Shown here in pieces: positions 10,046 to 19,746 of a stretch of DNA of 64,000 nt; within the stretch, counting starts at the first letter, position 1; every line of letters begins with the position of its first letter. The notes beneath the pieces were generated by a model. The model was not told the origin of the DNA. It saw nothing but the letters and a program-made list of their open reading frames with translations, and ran no database searches. Origin of the DNA: Trichomonas vaginalis G3 (lineage: Eukaryota > Parabasalia > Trichomonadida > Trichomonadidae); NCBI RefSeq assembly GCF_026262505.1, contig NC_067203.1, positions 14,644,392 through 14,708,391 on the forward strand, in the 5' to 3' direction. A program made the translations under genes and the position numbers.

Positions 10046-10097
10046 AAAATAAAGTTAGTTTTATTTTTATTTTTATTTTTATTTTGTATGTAAAGAT
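10046..10097 (+). promoter_or_regulatory. Probable promoter of cassette gene
   Basis: AAAGTTAGTTTTATTTTTATT followed by repeated ATTTTT units and TTTTGTATGTAA directly before the ATG at 10098. Closely similar leaders precede the element 2 genes at 62417 and 63655 (both minus), suggesting a common cassette promoter. Confidence 0.55.
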
Positions 10098-11063
10098 ATG
10101 ATTTCAACAATCGGCACAACAGCAATACAAGCCGCGAACGGCGGGACTCTGTCCACAACTACAGCACCAAACTCGTTAGTCATGAATCCAACATCTATGT
10201 TAGTAGAGATGAAAAGCTTCATTCCTTCTTCATATACTTTCGAAACAAAAATCCAGAAGATAAAGCAAGAACTTTTAACAAGTAATTTAGACTGTAGTGC
10301 GAAAGATGAAACAAATGAACAGTATCTTTATGAAATGCAGGACATTATTGACCATTTACCTAAACTACCTGAAATCCAACAACAAAAACTAACTATTCCT
10401 GAATTCGACGAAATTGAAGTCAAAACAACTGACTCAGTAGAAATAAAGAAGTTCATACGTAAAGTAAATTATGAATTCCTTGGTTTTCATTGCAACCATA
10501 AAGTTATGGACAAAGATTGCGACATGGTTTATAAGAATGTTTCTGACATATATAAATCTGAAGAATTTAAGACCTACGATAACTTTGTTTCATTAGTTGC
10601 TGAATGTGTTTGGGAAATAAGAGATAAAGATAGAAGAGGCAAAGTATGGAACGAACAACTAAGACCCGCTATGTTTGAGATGAAGAGAGCAATTGACGCC
10701 TTAGTTGTTTTAGCAGGTCAAATTTCAATGTATAACGCAAAAATGAACCCGCAATGTTCAAAATGTAAGGCAGCAATGAGGAGATATAACTACTCCGTCA
10801 AAGAGATAGAAAGAATGAGAAACGACTATGCAGATTTAAAGAAAGAAGCAGAAAAACCAGCAGAAAATAAAATGGACATGTTGACATTTCTGAACAAAAA
10901 TTATCCAACTGCTGACGATTTCCTTCTATCTGACGTCAAGAAGAAGTATAAAGAGACTTTCGGTATTGTTAAAACATTCGATGTACTAAAAGAAGAAATA
11001 GAAGCTACGAAATTGTTTAGGATTTCAAATATACATCGTACAATTCATGTAAAACGCTTGTGA
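10098..11063 (+). CDS. Cassette protein of unknown function, 321 aa
   Basis: Intact, unlike most genes of this element. The N-terminus is Ser/Thr-rich. The middle has an acidic region, and a CSKCKAAM pair of cysteines (about residue 223) precedes a coiled-coil-like stretch (about 228-258). The C-terminal ~60 residues (FLNKNYPTADDF to RTIHVKRL) are predicted alpha/beta and could be a small nucleic-acid-binding domain; that is a guess. It is bracketed by two nested inverted repeats and has the cassette promoter. Element 2 has no copy and carries a primase-helicase gene at the equivalent place. The family is not recognised. Confidence 0.65.
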   Translation: MISTIGTTAIQAANGGTLSTTTAPNSLVMNPTSMLVEMKSFIPSSYTFETKIQKIKQELLTSNLDCSAKDETNEQYLYEMQDIIDHLPKLPEIQQQKLTIPEFDEIEVKTTDSVEIKKFIRKVNYEFLGFHCNHKVMDKDCDMVYKNVSDIYKSEEFKTYDNFVSLVAECVWEIRDKDRRGKVWNEQLRPAMFEMKRAIDALVVLAGQISMYNAKMNPQCSKCKAAMRRYNYSVKEIERMRNDYADLKKEAEKPAENKMDMLTFLNKNYPTADDFLLSDVKKKYKETFGIVKTFDVLKEEIEATKLFRISNIHRTIHVKRL

Positions 11064-11072
11064 AAAAACTGG

Positions 11073-11124
11073 GGCGAAAAATTAGGTGAAAAATTAGGTG
11101 AAATCTCACCTCTTCACCTAAAAT
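11073..11124 (+). repeat. ~50-bp inner inverted repeat, right, flanking 10098 gene
   Basis: GGGCGAAAAATTAGGTGAAA through CTCTTCACCTAAAA, the reverse complement of 9965-10017 with a few differences. It starts about 10 bp after the gene's stop codon. It may also act as a terminator-like fold. Confidence 0.8.
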
Positions 11125-11370
11125 ATATTTTTGTTCAAAGCTTCCACGAGAGAAAAGATTCCTCATTCGCTAAGGATTCCAAAAATGAAAAAATCATTGA
11201 TTTCGGCTGAGAAAAAAATAGCAAAACCCTTCTTCCACGGGAACAAAGAAATAAAGAAGAAATAAAGAAGAAATAAAGTAAATTTTTTATTTATTCCCGT
11301 GGAAGATAGAGCACTTTTATGACACTTTTTATTCACGACAACAAGACAAACAAAGAAAATAAGAAAATAC

Positions 11371-11443
11371 GGCGCCGTCGCGGTTCGAACCAAAGACCCT
11401 GACCCCTCCATAACACTACCTTAGACCACTGTGCTACGTAGCC
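11371..11443 (-). other. tRNA-like sequence (A and B box, mispaired stems)
   Basis: On the minus strand a 73-nt stretch starts GGCTACG, has an A-box TAGCACAGTGG and a B-box GGTTCGAACC, and ends CGGCGCC. The acceptor stem pairs at 5 of 7 positions and the T stem at only 3 of 5. I could not fold an anticodon arm. The block is strikingly GC-rich for its surroundings. It is best read as a degenerate or chimeric tRNA-like element and not as a working tRNA gene. Confidence 0.4.
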
Positions 11444-11493
11444 TGTCGACATAAGATTTTATAAATTGCATATTTGACGTAAATTTATTTCCC

Positions 11494-11600
11494 AGTTATT
11501 CAAAAATAATTAATTATTGAATAACCTAAAATCATTAATGAAAACATAAACGATAACATTTATTTCCTGTGTTGTTGTCAAAATGTCATGTTGTCTCAAA
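11494..11600 (-). repeat. Cassette-flanking repeat, right copy in element 1
   Basis: Inverted relative to 9640-9790. It holds the GTTATTCAAAAATAATTAAT near-palindrome, ATAAACGATAACATTTATTTCC, and the tail GTTGTCAAAATGTCATGTTG. The GGTCACC units of the other copies are missing. With 9640-9790 it encloses the 10098 gene. Confidence 0.75.
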
Positions 11601-11673
11601 CTTTAGAACGGACTGAAAGTCCTGAGCTCCAAAAGAGCAAACGGCATAATTTAAATTTTTATTTTTATCATAA

Positions 11674-11769
11674 ATGAATACCCCACAAGCTCAAAATTTA
11701 CCACGAATCATAACAAGGGAGGAAATGATAAAAATGATGCAAGAACATGTTAAAATAACAAACCACTAA
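11674..11769 (+). CDS. Conserved micro-ORF, 31 aa
   Basis: Short frame beginning MNTPQAQNLPRIITREE after a TTTTTATTTTTATCATAA leader. The same N-terminal 17 residues are encoded in element 2 at 59489-59599 (minus), at the same place relative to the 90-aa gene and convergent with it. Conservation of position, leader and N-terminus suggests a real small protein. The C-terminal parts differ between the copies. The function is unknown. Confidence 0.45.
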   Translation: MNTPQAQNLPRIITREEMIKMMQEHVKITNH

Positions 11770-11833
11770 AACTGAGAAAATGTGGTTATGCAGTAATGAT
11801 GGAAAGAGAGATGTTGTCGAAGAGGAATAAAAA

Positions 11834-12106
11834 TTAAATTTGGATTGAGTTTAAAAATTCATCTTTATTAAATTCATCTCTTCCAACCAATTTATTTATT
11901 CTATTAAATTCTTTTATTTTTACTTCACTCAGTTTAAGGATTGAACGGTAAGTTTCTAATTTTTCGATTATTTCTTTCCTCTCTTTATCGTTTTCAACCC
12001 CACCGCATTGTGGCTTCTTTTTGTAATAGCATATTTTTGATTTAATTCTGTTTAGTTTCTTTTTATATTCATCGTCTGGACTCTTGGATGCTTCGTTGTC
12101 ACTCAT
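11834..12106 (-). CDS. Small basic helical protein downstream of integrase, 90 aa
   Basis: Highly charged helical protein (MSDNEASKSPDDEYKKKLNR start). A CYYKKKPQCGG segment lies near residues 26-36, with likely coiled coil before and after it. It is nearly identical to the element 2 protein at 59213-59485. It follows the integrase by 19 bp on the same strand, with a TTTATTTCGTAAGAA leader. Consistent pairing with integrase suggests a joint role, possibly as a DNA-binding accessory; that is inference. Confidence 0.65.
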   Translation of the reverse strand: MSDNEASKSPDDEYKKKLNRIKSKICYYKKKPQCGGVENDKERKEIIEKLETYRSILKLSEVKIKEFNRINKLVGRDEFNKDEFLNSIQI

Positions 12107-12125
12107 TTCTTACGAAATAAAAAAA

Positions 12126-13682
12126 TTAAATATTATTTAAATATAATGGAGTAATAAAATAAATCGGAATTTCTATTAATTTATTGTTAACCTCAACTAA
12201 TGCATTGCCGTTAATATATCTAACAAATTCAGCTATTGTGTCAAATCTTCGTCTTCTTTTTGTCATTGATTTATCAGTTTTTCCATAATCGAGATGAATC
12301 AAAACTTTATCCCCTTGTTTAAAATTCATGAGCCCCGAATTAATTTGTTCACGTTTAACATCATTTAACCTTTCCATTTGCTTTCTAATATATTCCCATT
12401 CTTTTGAAATATCATTTTTCATTTCCACCGGTTTCATGTTTATAGTTCTATGCCATGTATTATTGTAATAATATACTAACTGTTGTATGATGGAGTCATG
12501 ATTTCCATCCCAGTATATCTGACCGTTAACCCCTAACGCATCTCTAAGAGTTCTCATTACCGCATCAACTATTTTATTATGAAACGTATATGGAGAGGAT
12601 GAAAAGTAAAAATTAATTTGTGGGAAATAATGAGTCATAGCTGCCTGAAATCCTTTATCACCATCACCCCTTATATTATCTACTCTTTCATGATCTAGTA
12701 AGTATTGAATAGCTCTTCTTGTTTCCTGTTCTGTTTTCCCTTTCACCGGAATGCAATATAAATATCTGGTGTTAATGTTAATGGTAAATAAATAAGTAAC
12801 GTTTCCTTTTGAATATTCCAGATGATCGATTTCATATGAATATGGATATGGTGCAAATGAAGGGCGACCAAATTTTTCCTTTAACGGTTGAATTTTTGGG
12901 TCAATTGGTTTATTTAATATCTTGAAATCCTTTTTAAAATCTTTTTGTTTCTTTAATGTTTGAAATGGATATAATAAAGTGAATGATGAAGGATTAACTG
13001 AAGGAGGAGGTGGTTTTGGTGTTGCAGGTACTGTCGTTAGAGGTTTTGGTGTTGTAAGTGGTTTAATTTTATCTGCTTTGATTTTGGATGATGAAGTTTT
13101 GGATTTCATTCCTTCCTTCATTAATTCTGGATGTATTTTATTCATTTGTTTTAAATATGCTGTATATAAAGGTTTGATATACTTTCCCGCTTCGAGTTTA
13201 TGTTGAAGGATGAATTCCAAAAGTTGATCTTCATTTAAAAGTCGGGCTGAATATGGTTTAACTAATGAATCATAAATTAAAGCTTGTGCATCATTTATGG
13301 TCTGAAGGACCTGGGCGTTTTGTACCTTTGGTTTTTGTTCCTTTGGCTTTGGTTTTTGCGGCTCAGGATTATATAAATTATATAATTCATCAATATCTTC
13401 TTCTGTTAATACTTTATTTTTGAAATCTTTCAACTGTTTAAGCTGTGATTTAGTTTTTCCCTTTGAATATTCACTATTTTTAATTTTGTCTTTAATTTTA
13501 GAAATTATTCTATCATGATATTTCAAAATTTCATTTTTATAATATGGATAATAATATCCCATATCATCACCCGTTATATTATTATTATATTTTTGGAGAT
13601 ATGCTTTTAAATCATAATAACTAAGAAATTTTTGATTAAGTACTAAATCATCAATTAAATTTTCTAAATCTGAGTTATCCAT
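12126..13682 (-). CDS. Maverick retroviral-type integrase, 518 aa
   Basis: Catalyses strand transfer of the element ends. N-terminal ~190 residues are helical and lysine-rich. A proline-rich linker lies near 200-235, followed by the RNase-H-fold catalytic core: first Asp in SYEIDHLEYS, second in IRGDGDKGFQ. The third acidic position, expected Glu, is Asp in NKIVDAVMRTLRD. A C-terminal SH3-like strand region (FKQGDKVLIHLDYG) follows. The frame is intact, unlike the copy in element 2. The core is nearly identical to that at 58279-59193. The start at 13682 has the T-rich leader TTTATTTTTATATATAA. Confidence 0.9.
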   Translation of the reverse strand: MDNSDLENLIDDLVLNQKFLSYYDLKAYLQKYNNNITGDDMGYYYPYYKNEILKYHDRIISKIKDKIKNSEYSKGKTKSQLKQLKDFKNKVLTEEDIDELYNLYNPEPQKPKPKEQKPKVQNAQVLQTINDAQALIYDSLVKPYSARLLNEDQLLEFILQHKLEAGKYIKPLYTAYLKQMNKIHPELMKEGMKSKTSSSKIKADKIKPLTTPKPLTTVPATPKPPPPSVNPSSFTLLYPFQTLKKQKDFKKDFKILNKPIDPKIQPLKEKFGRPSFAPYPYSYEIDHLEYSKGNVTYLFTININTRYLYCIPVKGKTEQETRRAIQYLLDHERVDNIRGDGDKGFQAAMTHYFPQINFYFSSSPYTFHNKIVDAVMRTLRDALGVNGQIYWDGNHDSIIQQLVYYYNNTWHRTINMKPVEMKNDISKEWEYIRKQMERLNDVKREQINSGLMNFKQGDKVLIHLDYGKTDKSMTKRRRRFDTIAEFVRYINGNALVEVNNKLIEIPIYFITPLYLNNI

Positions 13683-13787
13683 TTATATATAAAAATAAAA
13701 TAAATGTTTTAAGGGTGCCCACCTCCTTTGAATCATAGTATCAAAAACATCATTAACGGTTCCTTTTGTCTCTTCTGTGGCATTTTA

Positions 13788-16700
13788 TTAAATAAATGGC
13801 ATACAACATCCATTTTCACAACATACAGCCTTAGTGTGTGCTCTGTTAATGCAGTCTTACCAATTGTTAAGCGAGTCATATGACCCGTTTTTAAGTTGTA
13901 AATTAATATTCTGACCATCAAATATCACTTTATCATTTATTATATCCAAATAATTTTTTAGGTTTAATTGTTTATTTTGTCGTAAACTAACTCCTTTCAT
14001 TTTTGTTGTGCAATCTTTTTAAAATCACTTCCATCAATTGAACCGTTGAATGATGTATAACACTTGGGGCATAAAAGCAACCATGTTATCACCTTGTTTC
14101 TCAATTGCTAAACCCAATAACTTCTTCTCATGTGCTTTTCTTCAGCTTTATTCTTTAATTTAGGTTTAAATTTCTCATCAAAACAAAAGAAATCAAAAGG
14201 TGCGAATTTGTAAATGTTTTTATCATAAAATTGTTTATCAGTAACAATTGCTTGAAATGCTTGAGTGTTAGGAAGATTTGGGTCGCCAGCGATTGCCCAA
14301 TAAGATGAATCAGTATCACCTTCAATGAAATGAAAACGATTAACATCATGCATTTATACATAAAATCATAAATGAAAACCAAATACCAGTATTTTGCGTT
14401 ATCTAAAGTGAAGAATGCCTCTTGTAAACATGTATCACATCTATAAAATCTATCTTTAAGCATCACTTGATACGTATCTTCACCTATTTCTCTTATGTTT
14501 TTAAACTTATTTGACATACATGCAACGCGTGCCTTCTGTGCATTCATTATTTTAGTCTTTGCGTAATTTTGTGTATTCATTGCATCGTAACCATATGATC
14601 CATTAAGTGAAATCTTGCAAAATAAACTTTTTCCTTTATTTCCTTCTAATTCAGCCTTTTGTCTTTCGTTCATAAATTCGTTCGCAAATTCATTAAAGCA
14701 AGTGTTTTTCGTAAATGTTAAAATTGATTGAATATCATCAATGATAAATGAAATCTGTCTATTAGATACCAAAGATAATAAGAAGAAAATGGTTGATATT
14801 GGTTGTGTGTTGATGCTAACTGAGTTAATTTTCTCTGTTTCTGGTCAACTGGTAGATTGTTTGATTTCATGTAATTATACATAAAACTGCCAATTGTTTT
14901 TTCATCTGTGATAATATCTAAGTTTTCTTATTATTGGTAAAAAGTTTATGTAATCATTAATGTATTTTTCATCAATGTGACCCTTTACTTCAGCCACGAA
15001 TAAGTATTTTTCTTCTTAATAATTCCCAGTGCTTTTGCTTTCTTTGTTGCTGTATCACAAATGATAACACCATTCAATCTTCCCGGCATATACATTTTAT
15101 GGTCAGTATATTGAATGAAATCATGAGGATTAGATGAAAATGATGAAGGATATAATGAATTAAAGTCAACTCCAACGAAATGAGTCATAATGTTGGTGGT
15201 GTCCTCATTTGATACAGTTTTTAGTTTCTGGATTATATGAAAGTTTATTAATGTGCGTGATTCCTTTAAGATTAACACGATGTTGAACATTTGATAGACC
15301 ACCAGTAATTCCATTACGGAGAATGTGATAAGCTTCAACTGAATCTAAAGTCATTGGTAAATTATTTTTTAATGCATAATTTCTTAAATTGATTCTTAAA
15401 CGTTGAACATCTTCATCTTTATTTGATTTTACGACATTGCAATAACAACACATTAACTGACAATTTTCTTTGGTATGTGGTTTTTCATTATCGATTCTAT
15501 CCAATGTTGGTTTATTAGCATATGTAAACGCTTTACCACACATTTTGCATTTAGATGAAAGGATTAAATCGTGATAGTATTGATAGTCATCCATTGAAAC
15601 ATTGTTTTTAGTATCCCTTTCTGCTTTTTCATCTTGTTTCTTATATGATTCAATTTTATATTTCCAATACTTTTTCGTTAATTCAAAACTTGATTCCACA
15701 TTTTCTTCTTCTGGATATGTTTCGTTAGGATTGAAGTTCTTATATGCTAACGCGTAACGAATCATTGATGCATTCGATGATAAAGAAAGATTATGAAGCA
15801 TGTCAATTTTATAAACAAATGTTTCTTCATAATTTTATCAATTGGGTCAATCATAATTTCAACGTCTTTATTGCAATAATGAATAAAATATTCTAATCTA
15901 TTCTCAAAATTTTTAGCATCATTGAGATATATTTGATAATCTGAATCGGATATTGTTCTTGAGTTAATGCTGAATAAAATGAATCTTTCGTGAATGGTTC
16001 CTTTTATATAATTCTCTTCGTAATTTTCCCACGTGATGAATTGATAAGGGAAAAAGGATTTAACACGTGATTTATTGTTTCCGAAATCTTGAGTGAATTG
16101 GTCTAATGTCCACCCGCTATATAATTTCTGATGTCAATAAATCTTAATTCATGGACAGTTTGTTTTTTTACAATGATTTGCTTAAATTGTGAAGATGAAC
16201 CCAGCATTGATTTTATTTTCCATTTTGCAGTGTTTAAATCACGAAGAATTAAATTTAAATCAAACTTTCCGAATTAAAACCTATGATATTCACTTTATTA
16301 AATTCTTCATCTAGAAGTCTTTAAATGCTTCCTTTGTTTCTCATTTAATGTATGAGACAAAGTCCCCGTTTGGTCCGTTTGCGGCTTCATTAATTCTTCA
16401 TATTGTTCAATATTTGATTTAGCAACTAATGAACAGGTTGAAAATAAAAACTCAATCAATCAGAAATAAAAGAATCACTCGAAGTTAAGCAAAATTCCTC
16501 GTAATGTTTTATCAGGTTACGACCTCGCCGCTTTGCGGCTTTATTTGAACGTTGATGATACCATAAATGGTTTTAAGTAAGCGTTCAAAGTTGCACATTC
16601 AGAAAGTTGAAGTTCTTCTTTAGTCTCTAATGTTTCGAAGTCAAAAGTAATATTAATATCTTGTTGTTTATAATATTCCTGCAAATTATGTGCTAATAGC

Positions 16701-17270
16701 CATTGATATATCTTCTGTTTCGTGATATGTGGTGCATATGGTTGTTGTGTGTTTTGCAATTGAACGTCTTGAATTAATCTTCCATTATTTTCTTTACATT
16801 TCTCACAATGTTTTTAAAAATCTTCTTTTTTTTTCCTTTCTGGATCATCACGGATAGAATATACTTCTTCTTTGCAATATGGGCAAACTTTATAGCCTGT
16901 GAGTGCTTCAACGTCTGTTTCTGTCAGCGTGAGTTTTCCACATGGACTCTGTGTTAATAAAATATTTACTGTTTTCAAATTCTGGATCTATCATTATTGA
17001 TTCACTAATGGAAAGTTCTACCTTATTTGTCTACGTCTTCTGGTTGAGGATCACAATAATAAAAATCAATATTAACGTTTAACATTCTGTGCTAACCTCT
17101 CACTTTCTGATGAAATGCAACCTTCATATGCATCTATTGCTTCATTTTAAATAACTTCTACGAGTTTTAGGATTAACACCATCAGGAATGTTATAGAAGC
17201 GTTTAAATAACCTTCTACCTTCTGCCTCTAATTTGATTATCATTCATTTTGCTGTTCCGTTTTTGTTCAT
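13788..17270 (-). pseudogene. Family B DNA polymerase with HNH insertion, element 1 copy, heavily frameshifted
   Basis: About 1,160 codons, homologous along its length to the better-preserved copy at 52770-57543. The frame breaks after 8 codons (one A missing near 17245) and many times after. Recognisable fragments include the DFETLET exonuclease I motif (16541-16759), an HNH domain with LDRIDNEKPHTKENCQ (15205-15801), palm motif A DFNSLYPSS (14985-15338), motif B SLNGSYGYD (14155-14772) and motif C EGDTDSSYWA (14108-14353). The role was replication of the element, probably protein-primed as in other Polintons. It is certainly inactive here. Confidence 0.85.
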
Positions 17271-17364
17271 TTATGTAAGAATAAAAATTAAAAATAAATA
17301 AAATAAAGTTTATTTTTTTGTAAGTCCGAGACTCAGAGATCCAGGGCTAAAGTCCATAAATGAA

Positions 17365-18450
17365 TTAAGAACACATAAATTTTTTATCATCTGCGACGTG
17401 ACGAATACATTTTAATTTACTCAAGAATGCGTACCCTGATACATTAAATCTAATTCCTGTCTTATTTAATTTCACAACTTTGAAAAGGAATGTATGAATA
17501 GCTATAAAATGATGAGATGATGTTTTATGGGTTGCTTCCATTTTTTCTGAAATAAATGAATAAATATAATGTTTATAAGTTTTCATATCTTTTATGTTCT
17601 TAATAACGAATGGTATAGACCTTTCCACTTCGTCTTCCTTCGGTGCTGTTCTTTCATATGAAACATTATTGGTATCTTCAATAATGAAACCGCAATCGCA
17701 TAAAATTTTATATGTTCCAATGGTTTCTTTTGATATTTTATCTAATAAATCAAAAACTTTATCAACACCTGTACATTTATTTAAATAATAATTTGTGTAA
17801 ATATCATGGTCTTCTTTCTTAATCGTATTTGTTGCATATGTTACATTTTTCAGTGCTTTTTTGAATTTTTCAGAATCAAGAGGAGGTGAAAGTAGGATAC
17901 AGGGGTATTCTTCATTATCAATAAATTGTAACTTATGTTTACGAATAAATTTAGTACCTTCTTCTGAAAGTGTTTCGTCTATTTCACCATCTAATAAATT
18001 TTGTGTTGATTCTGAGACATAATTTTTATATCTTTCTTCATGAGATTTCTGAACTGCTGATTCTGAAGGGATATTCATTAAACCCTCTACTTCATTCTCA
18101 TTATATTTTTCAACTTCTCTTAATTCCTTAATTTTTTCATCTATTTCATCTCTTATTTTTTCCAGTCTTTCAATTTCATCATATTCATCATCTTTAATCC
18201 GTTCTTCATAATATTCAGGGAAAACATCAGGTTCTTTAGGTTTTTCTTCTTCAGATGTGGGATATAAGAAATTTATAACATCATCTTTATTCATTTTTCC
18301 ATCATAATCAAACTCATTTAAAAACTCCGCGAATTTTTGACAATTTCTTAAATAATATTTACTAACCTCATAACCCGCTTCCTCTAATATATCCTTTATT
18401 TCCTCATTTGTGAATCCCATTTTTTTAACGTTGTTAGTTGTGACGCTCAT
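17365..18450 (-). CDS. Conserved Maverick protein upstream of PolB, 361 aa
   Basis: Intact. The N-terminal ~70 residues resemble a small helical domain (MGFTNEEIKDILEEAGYEV). Then comes a strongly acidic region with a coiled coil (about 85-118). The C-terminal half is mixed alpha/beta (YPCILLSPPLDSEKFKKAL; THKTSSHHFIAIHTFLFKV). It is about 95% identical to the element 2 copy at 51623-52729, apart from the extreme C-terminus, where a small shift changes the last residues. It always sits directly upstream of PolB, so a replication role is plausible. A terminal-protein role could be tested, but I have no motif for it. Confidence 0.7.
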   Translation of the reverse strand: MSVTTNNVKKMGFTNEEIKDILEEAGYEVSKYYLRNCQKFAEFLNEFDYDGKMNKDDVINFLYPTSEEEKPKEPDVFPEYYEERIKDDEYDEIERLEKIRDEIDEKIKELREVEKYNENEVEGLMNIPSESAVQKSHEERYKNYVSESTQNLLDGEIDETLSEEGTKFIRKHKLQFIDNEEYPCILLSPPLDSEKFKKALKNVTYATNTIKKEDHDIYTNYYLNKCTGVDKVFDLLDKISKETIGTYKILCDCGFIIEDTNNVSYERTAPKEDEVERSIPFVIKNIKDMKTYKHYIYSFISEKMEATHKTSSHHFIAIHTFLFKVVKLNKTGIRFNVSGYAFLSKLKCIRHVADDKKFMCS

Positions 18451-18514
18451 TTATCATTAAATAAAAAAATAAATTATTCAAAAATGTAAGACATGAATTT
18501 TTAAAGTTTATTTT

Positions 18515-18988
18515 TCATTCATGAAAATAATTATTTCTAATTTCTTTTACTCTCTCGTACATACTAGATTTGAAGAATTCAGAACATTTCCCATAATCTC
18601 CTAAATGTTTTCTTATCCCTAACGTGTGCCAGTTATTATATGAAACTGAATAAACTTTATCTTTATCTTTACACCTTTCATCACTTCCAATATATTTATA
18701 TTTCAATTTTGATTTAGCATTTTCATATTCATTAACGTTTAATAATTCACAGTCTTCCTTTTTAAATAAATGTTTAAGATATTCAGGATTTAATACTCTA
18801 CGTTTATATGCTCCTAACTTAGTTCTAAAGGTTTTTCTACAAAATTTAGGAATTCCATCCTCTTTAATGTCATCAATGATTTCCATTTCATTATTTTCAA
18901 TTTCTTCTTCCCGTTTATGAGGTCTTTGATTATGACTCCATTGATTCCATGAAATTAAATATTCTTTATCATTATATTTATACCTCAT
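18515..18988 (-). CDS. Repeat-domain protein at the inverted-repeat edge, 157 aa
   Basis: Contains repeats of the type NPEYLKxLFKKEDCELL...Y.NAKSKLKYKY...YSVSYNNWHTLGIRKHL. A first unit, partly in the terminal repeat (19107-18990), is separated from this frame by a stop, so the gene was probably longer and began at the ATG near 19107. The unit pattern (E-L-L, Y, K-Y-x-Y, V/I-S-x-N-x-W) resembles small repeat domains that accompany homing-type nucleases in viruses, here without zinc cysteines. That likeness is from memory and unproven. Element 2 lacks the gene. Confidence 0.5.
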   Translation of the reverse strand: MRYKYNDKEYLISWNQWSHNQRPHKREEEIENNEMEIIDDIKEDGIPKFCRKTFRTKLGAYKRRVLNPEYLKHLFKKEDCELLNVNEYENAKSKLKYKYIGSDERCKDKDKVYSVSYNNWHTLGIRKHLGDYGKCSEFFKSSMYERVKEIRNNYFHE

Positions 18989-19026
18989 TAGCTTATTTTG
19001 GCTTTCATTTCATATTCATTTAATAA

Positions 19027-19362
19027 TTCACAATCTTCATTTTTAAATTGAAGTTTAACCCATTCAGGATTTAAACAATGTTTAATTAATCGCGGAATAT
19101 CTGACATCATCTATATATAGCTTCTTTTATAAAAGATAAAAAAATAAATTATTTTAAAATTAATGTTAATTTTTTTAATGTGTTTATAAATTATATTTAT
19201 TACTAATTTATTTAATAATGTCGCGCTTTCTTACGAATTCATGACTTAAAAAAACGTAAGAAAAAATTTTATATCATCTATATATAGAAGATGTGAAAAT
19301 ATACCTTCATCTATATATAGACGTAACAAAAAAAGTCACACAACCCTTCCACATATACTACT
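19027..19362 (-). repeat. Maverick 1 right terminal inverted repeat
   Basis: Reverse complement of 1006-1341, ending ...CATATACTACT. It includes the three CTATATATAG palindromes, inverted. Confidence 0.9.
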
Positions 19363-19368
19363 TACTGA
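19363..19368 (+). repeat. Maverick 1 target-site duplication, right (TACTGA)
   Basis: TACTGA follows the Maverick terminus directly and matches 1000-1005. Confidence 0.9.
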
Positions 19369-19746
19369 TATAAAATAAAAATCTTTATTATTTATTTACC
19401 CTTTATTGTTTCATTAAACTTCATTTATTTTATATTATAGTTTTATTCTTTTAGCTACTTGTAAAATAATCTAATTTTATATCATCATTTTACCGGATTA
19501 TTCTTCAGTACATCGATTGTGTATCTAAAATAATATCATTATCCTTATTCTGTTTTTTCCAAAATTCTTTTAAATATCTTTTTTGGTTAGATTACTTTAT
19601 ACTTTTTACTTTTATTTTTAATTTCAAAAAAAATTTGGTGATTGTTCTATTCTGTTACAATGTGCATTATCATATTCTAATGAATTATTCATTACATACA
19701 TTTAAAAAAACTTGTTAAAAATGAAATTAAAAAATTATGTTTATTA

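Larger units (their letters stand above)
1006..19362. mobile_element. Maverick/Polinton element 1 (complete, 18.36 kb, decayed)
   Basis: Self-synthesising, virus-like DNA transposon. It has 336-bp inverted repeats, 6-bp target duplications and 5'-AG termini. It encodes the hallmark set: double-jelly-roll-type major capsid protein, FtsK/HerA-family packaging ATPase, protein-primed-type family B DNA polymerase with HNH insertion, and retroviral-type integrase. The left half (1.4-9.5 kb) is the virion module and the right half (11.8-19 kb) the replication/integration module transcribed toward the middle. A repeat-flanked cassette lies between them. I could not find the adenain-like cysteine protease usual in Polintons. 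At least MCP, ATPase, PolB, fibre and three other genes carry frameshifts, so this copy is probably not autonomous. Confidence 0.95.

Noticed and set aside
11163-11411. 82-codon minus-strand frame
   Set aside because: Overlaps the tRNA-like block and purine repeats. Hydrophobic low-complexity content, with no leader of the Maverick type.
11371-11443. A functional tRNA gene
   Set aside because: Acceptor and T stems are mispaired and no anticodon arm folds, so it is listed only as tRNA-like.
12126-13682. LTR retrotransposon integrase
   Set aside because: No reverse transcriptase, protease or LTRs nearby. Synteny with PolB and Maverick termini makes it a Maverick integrase.
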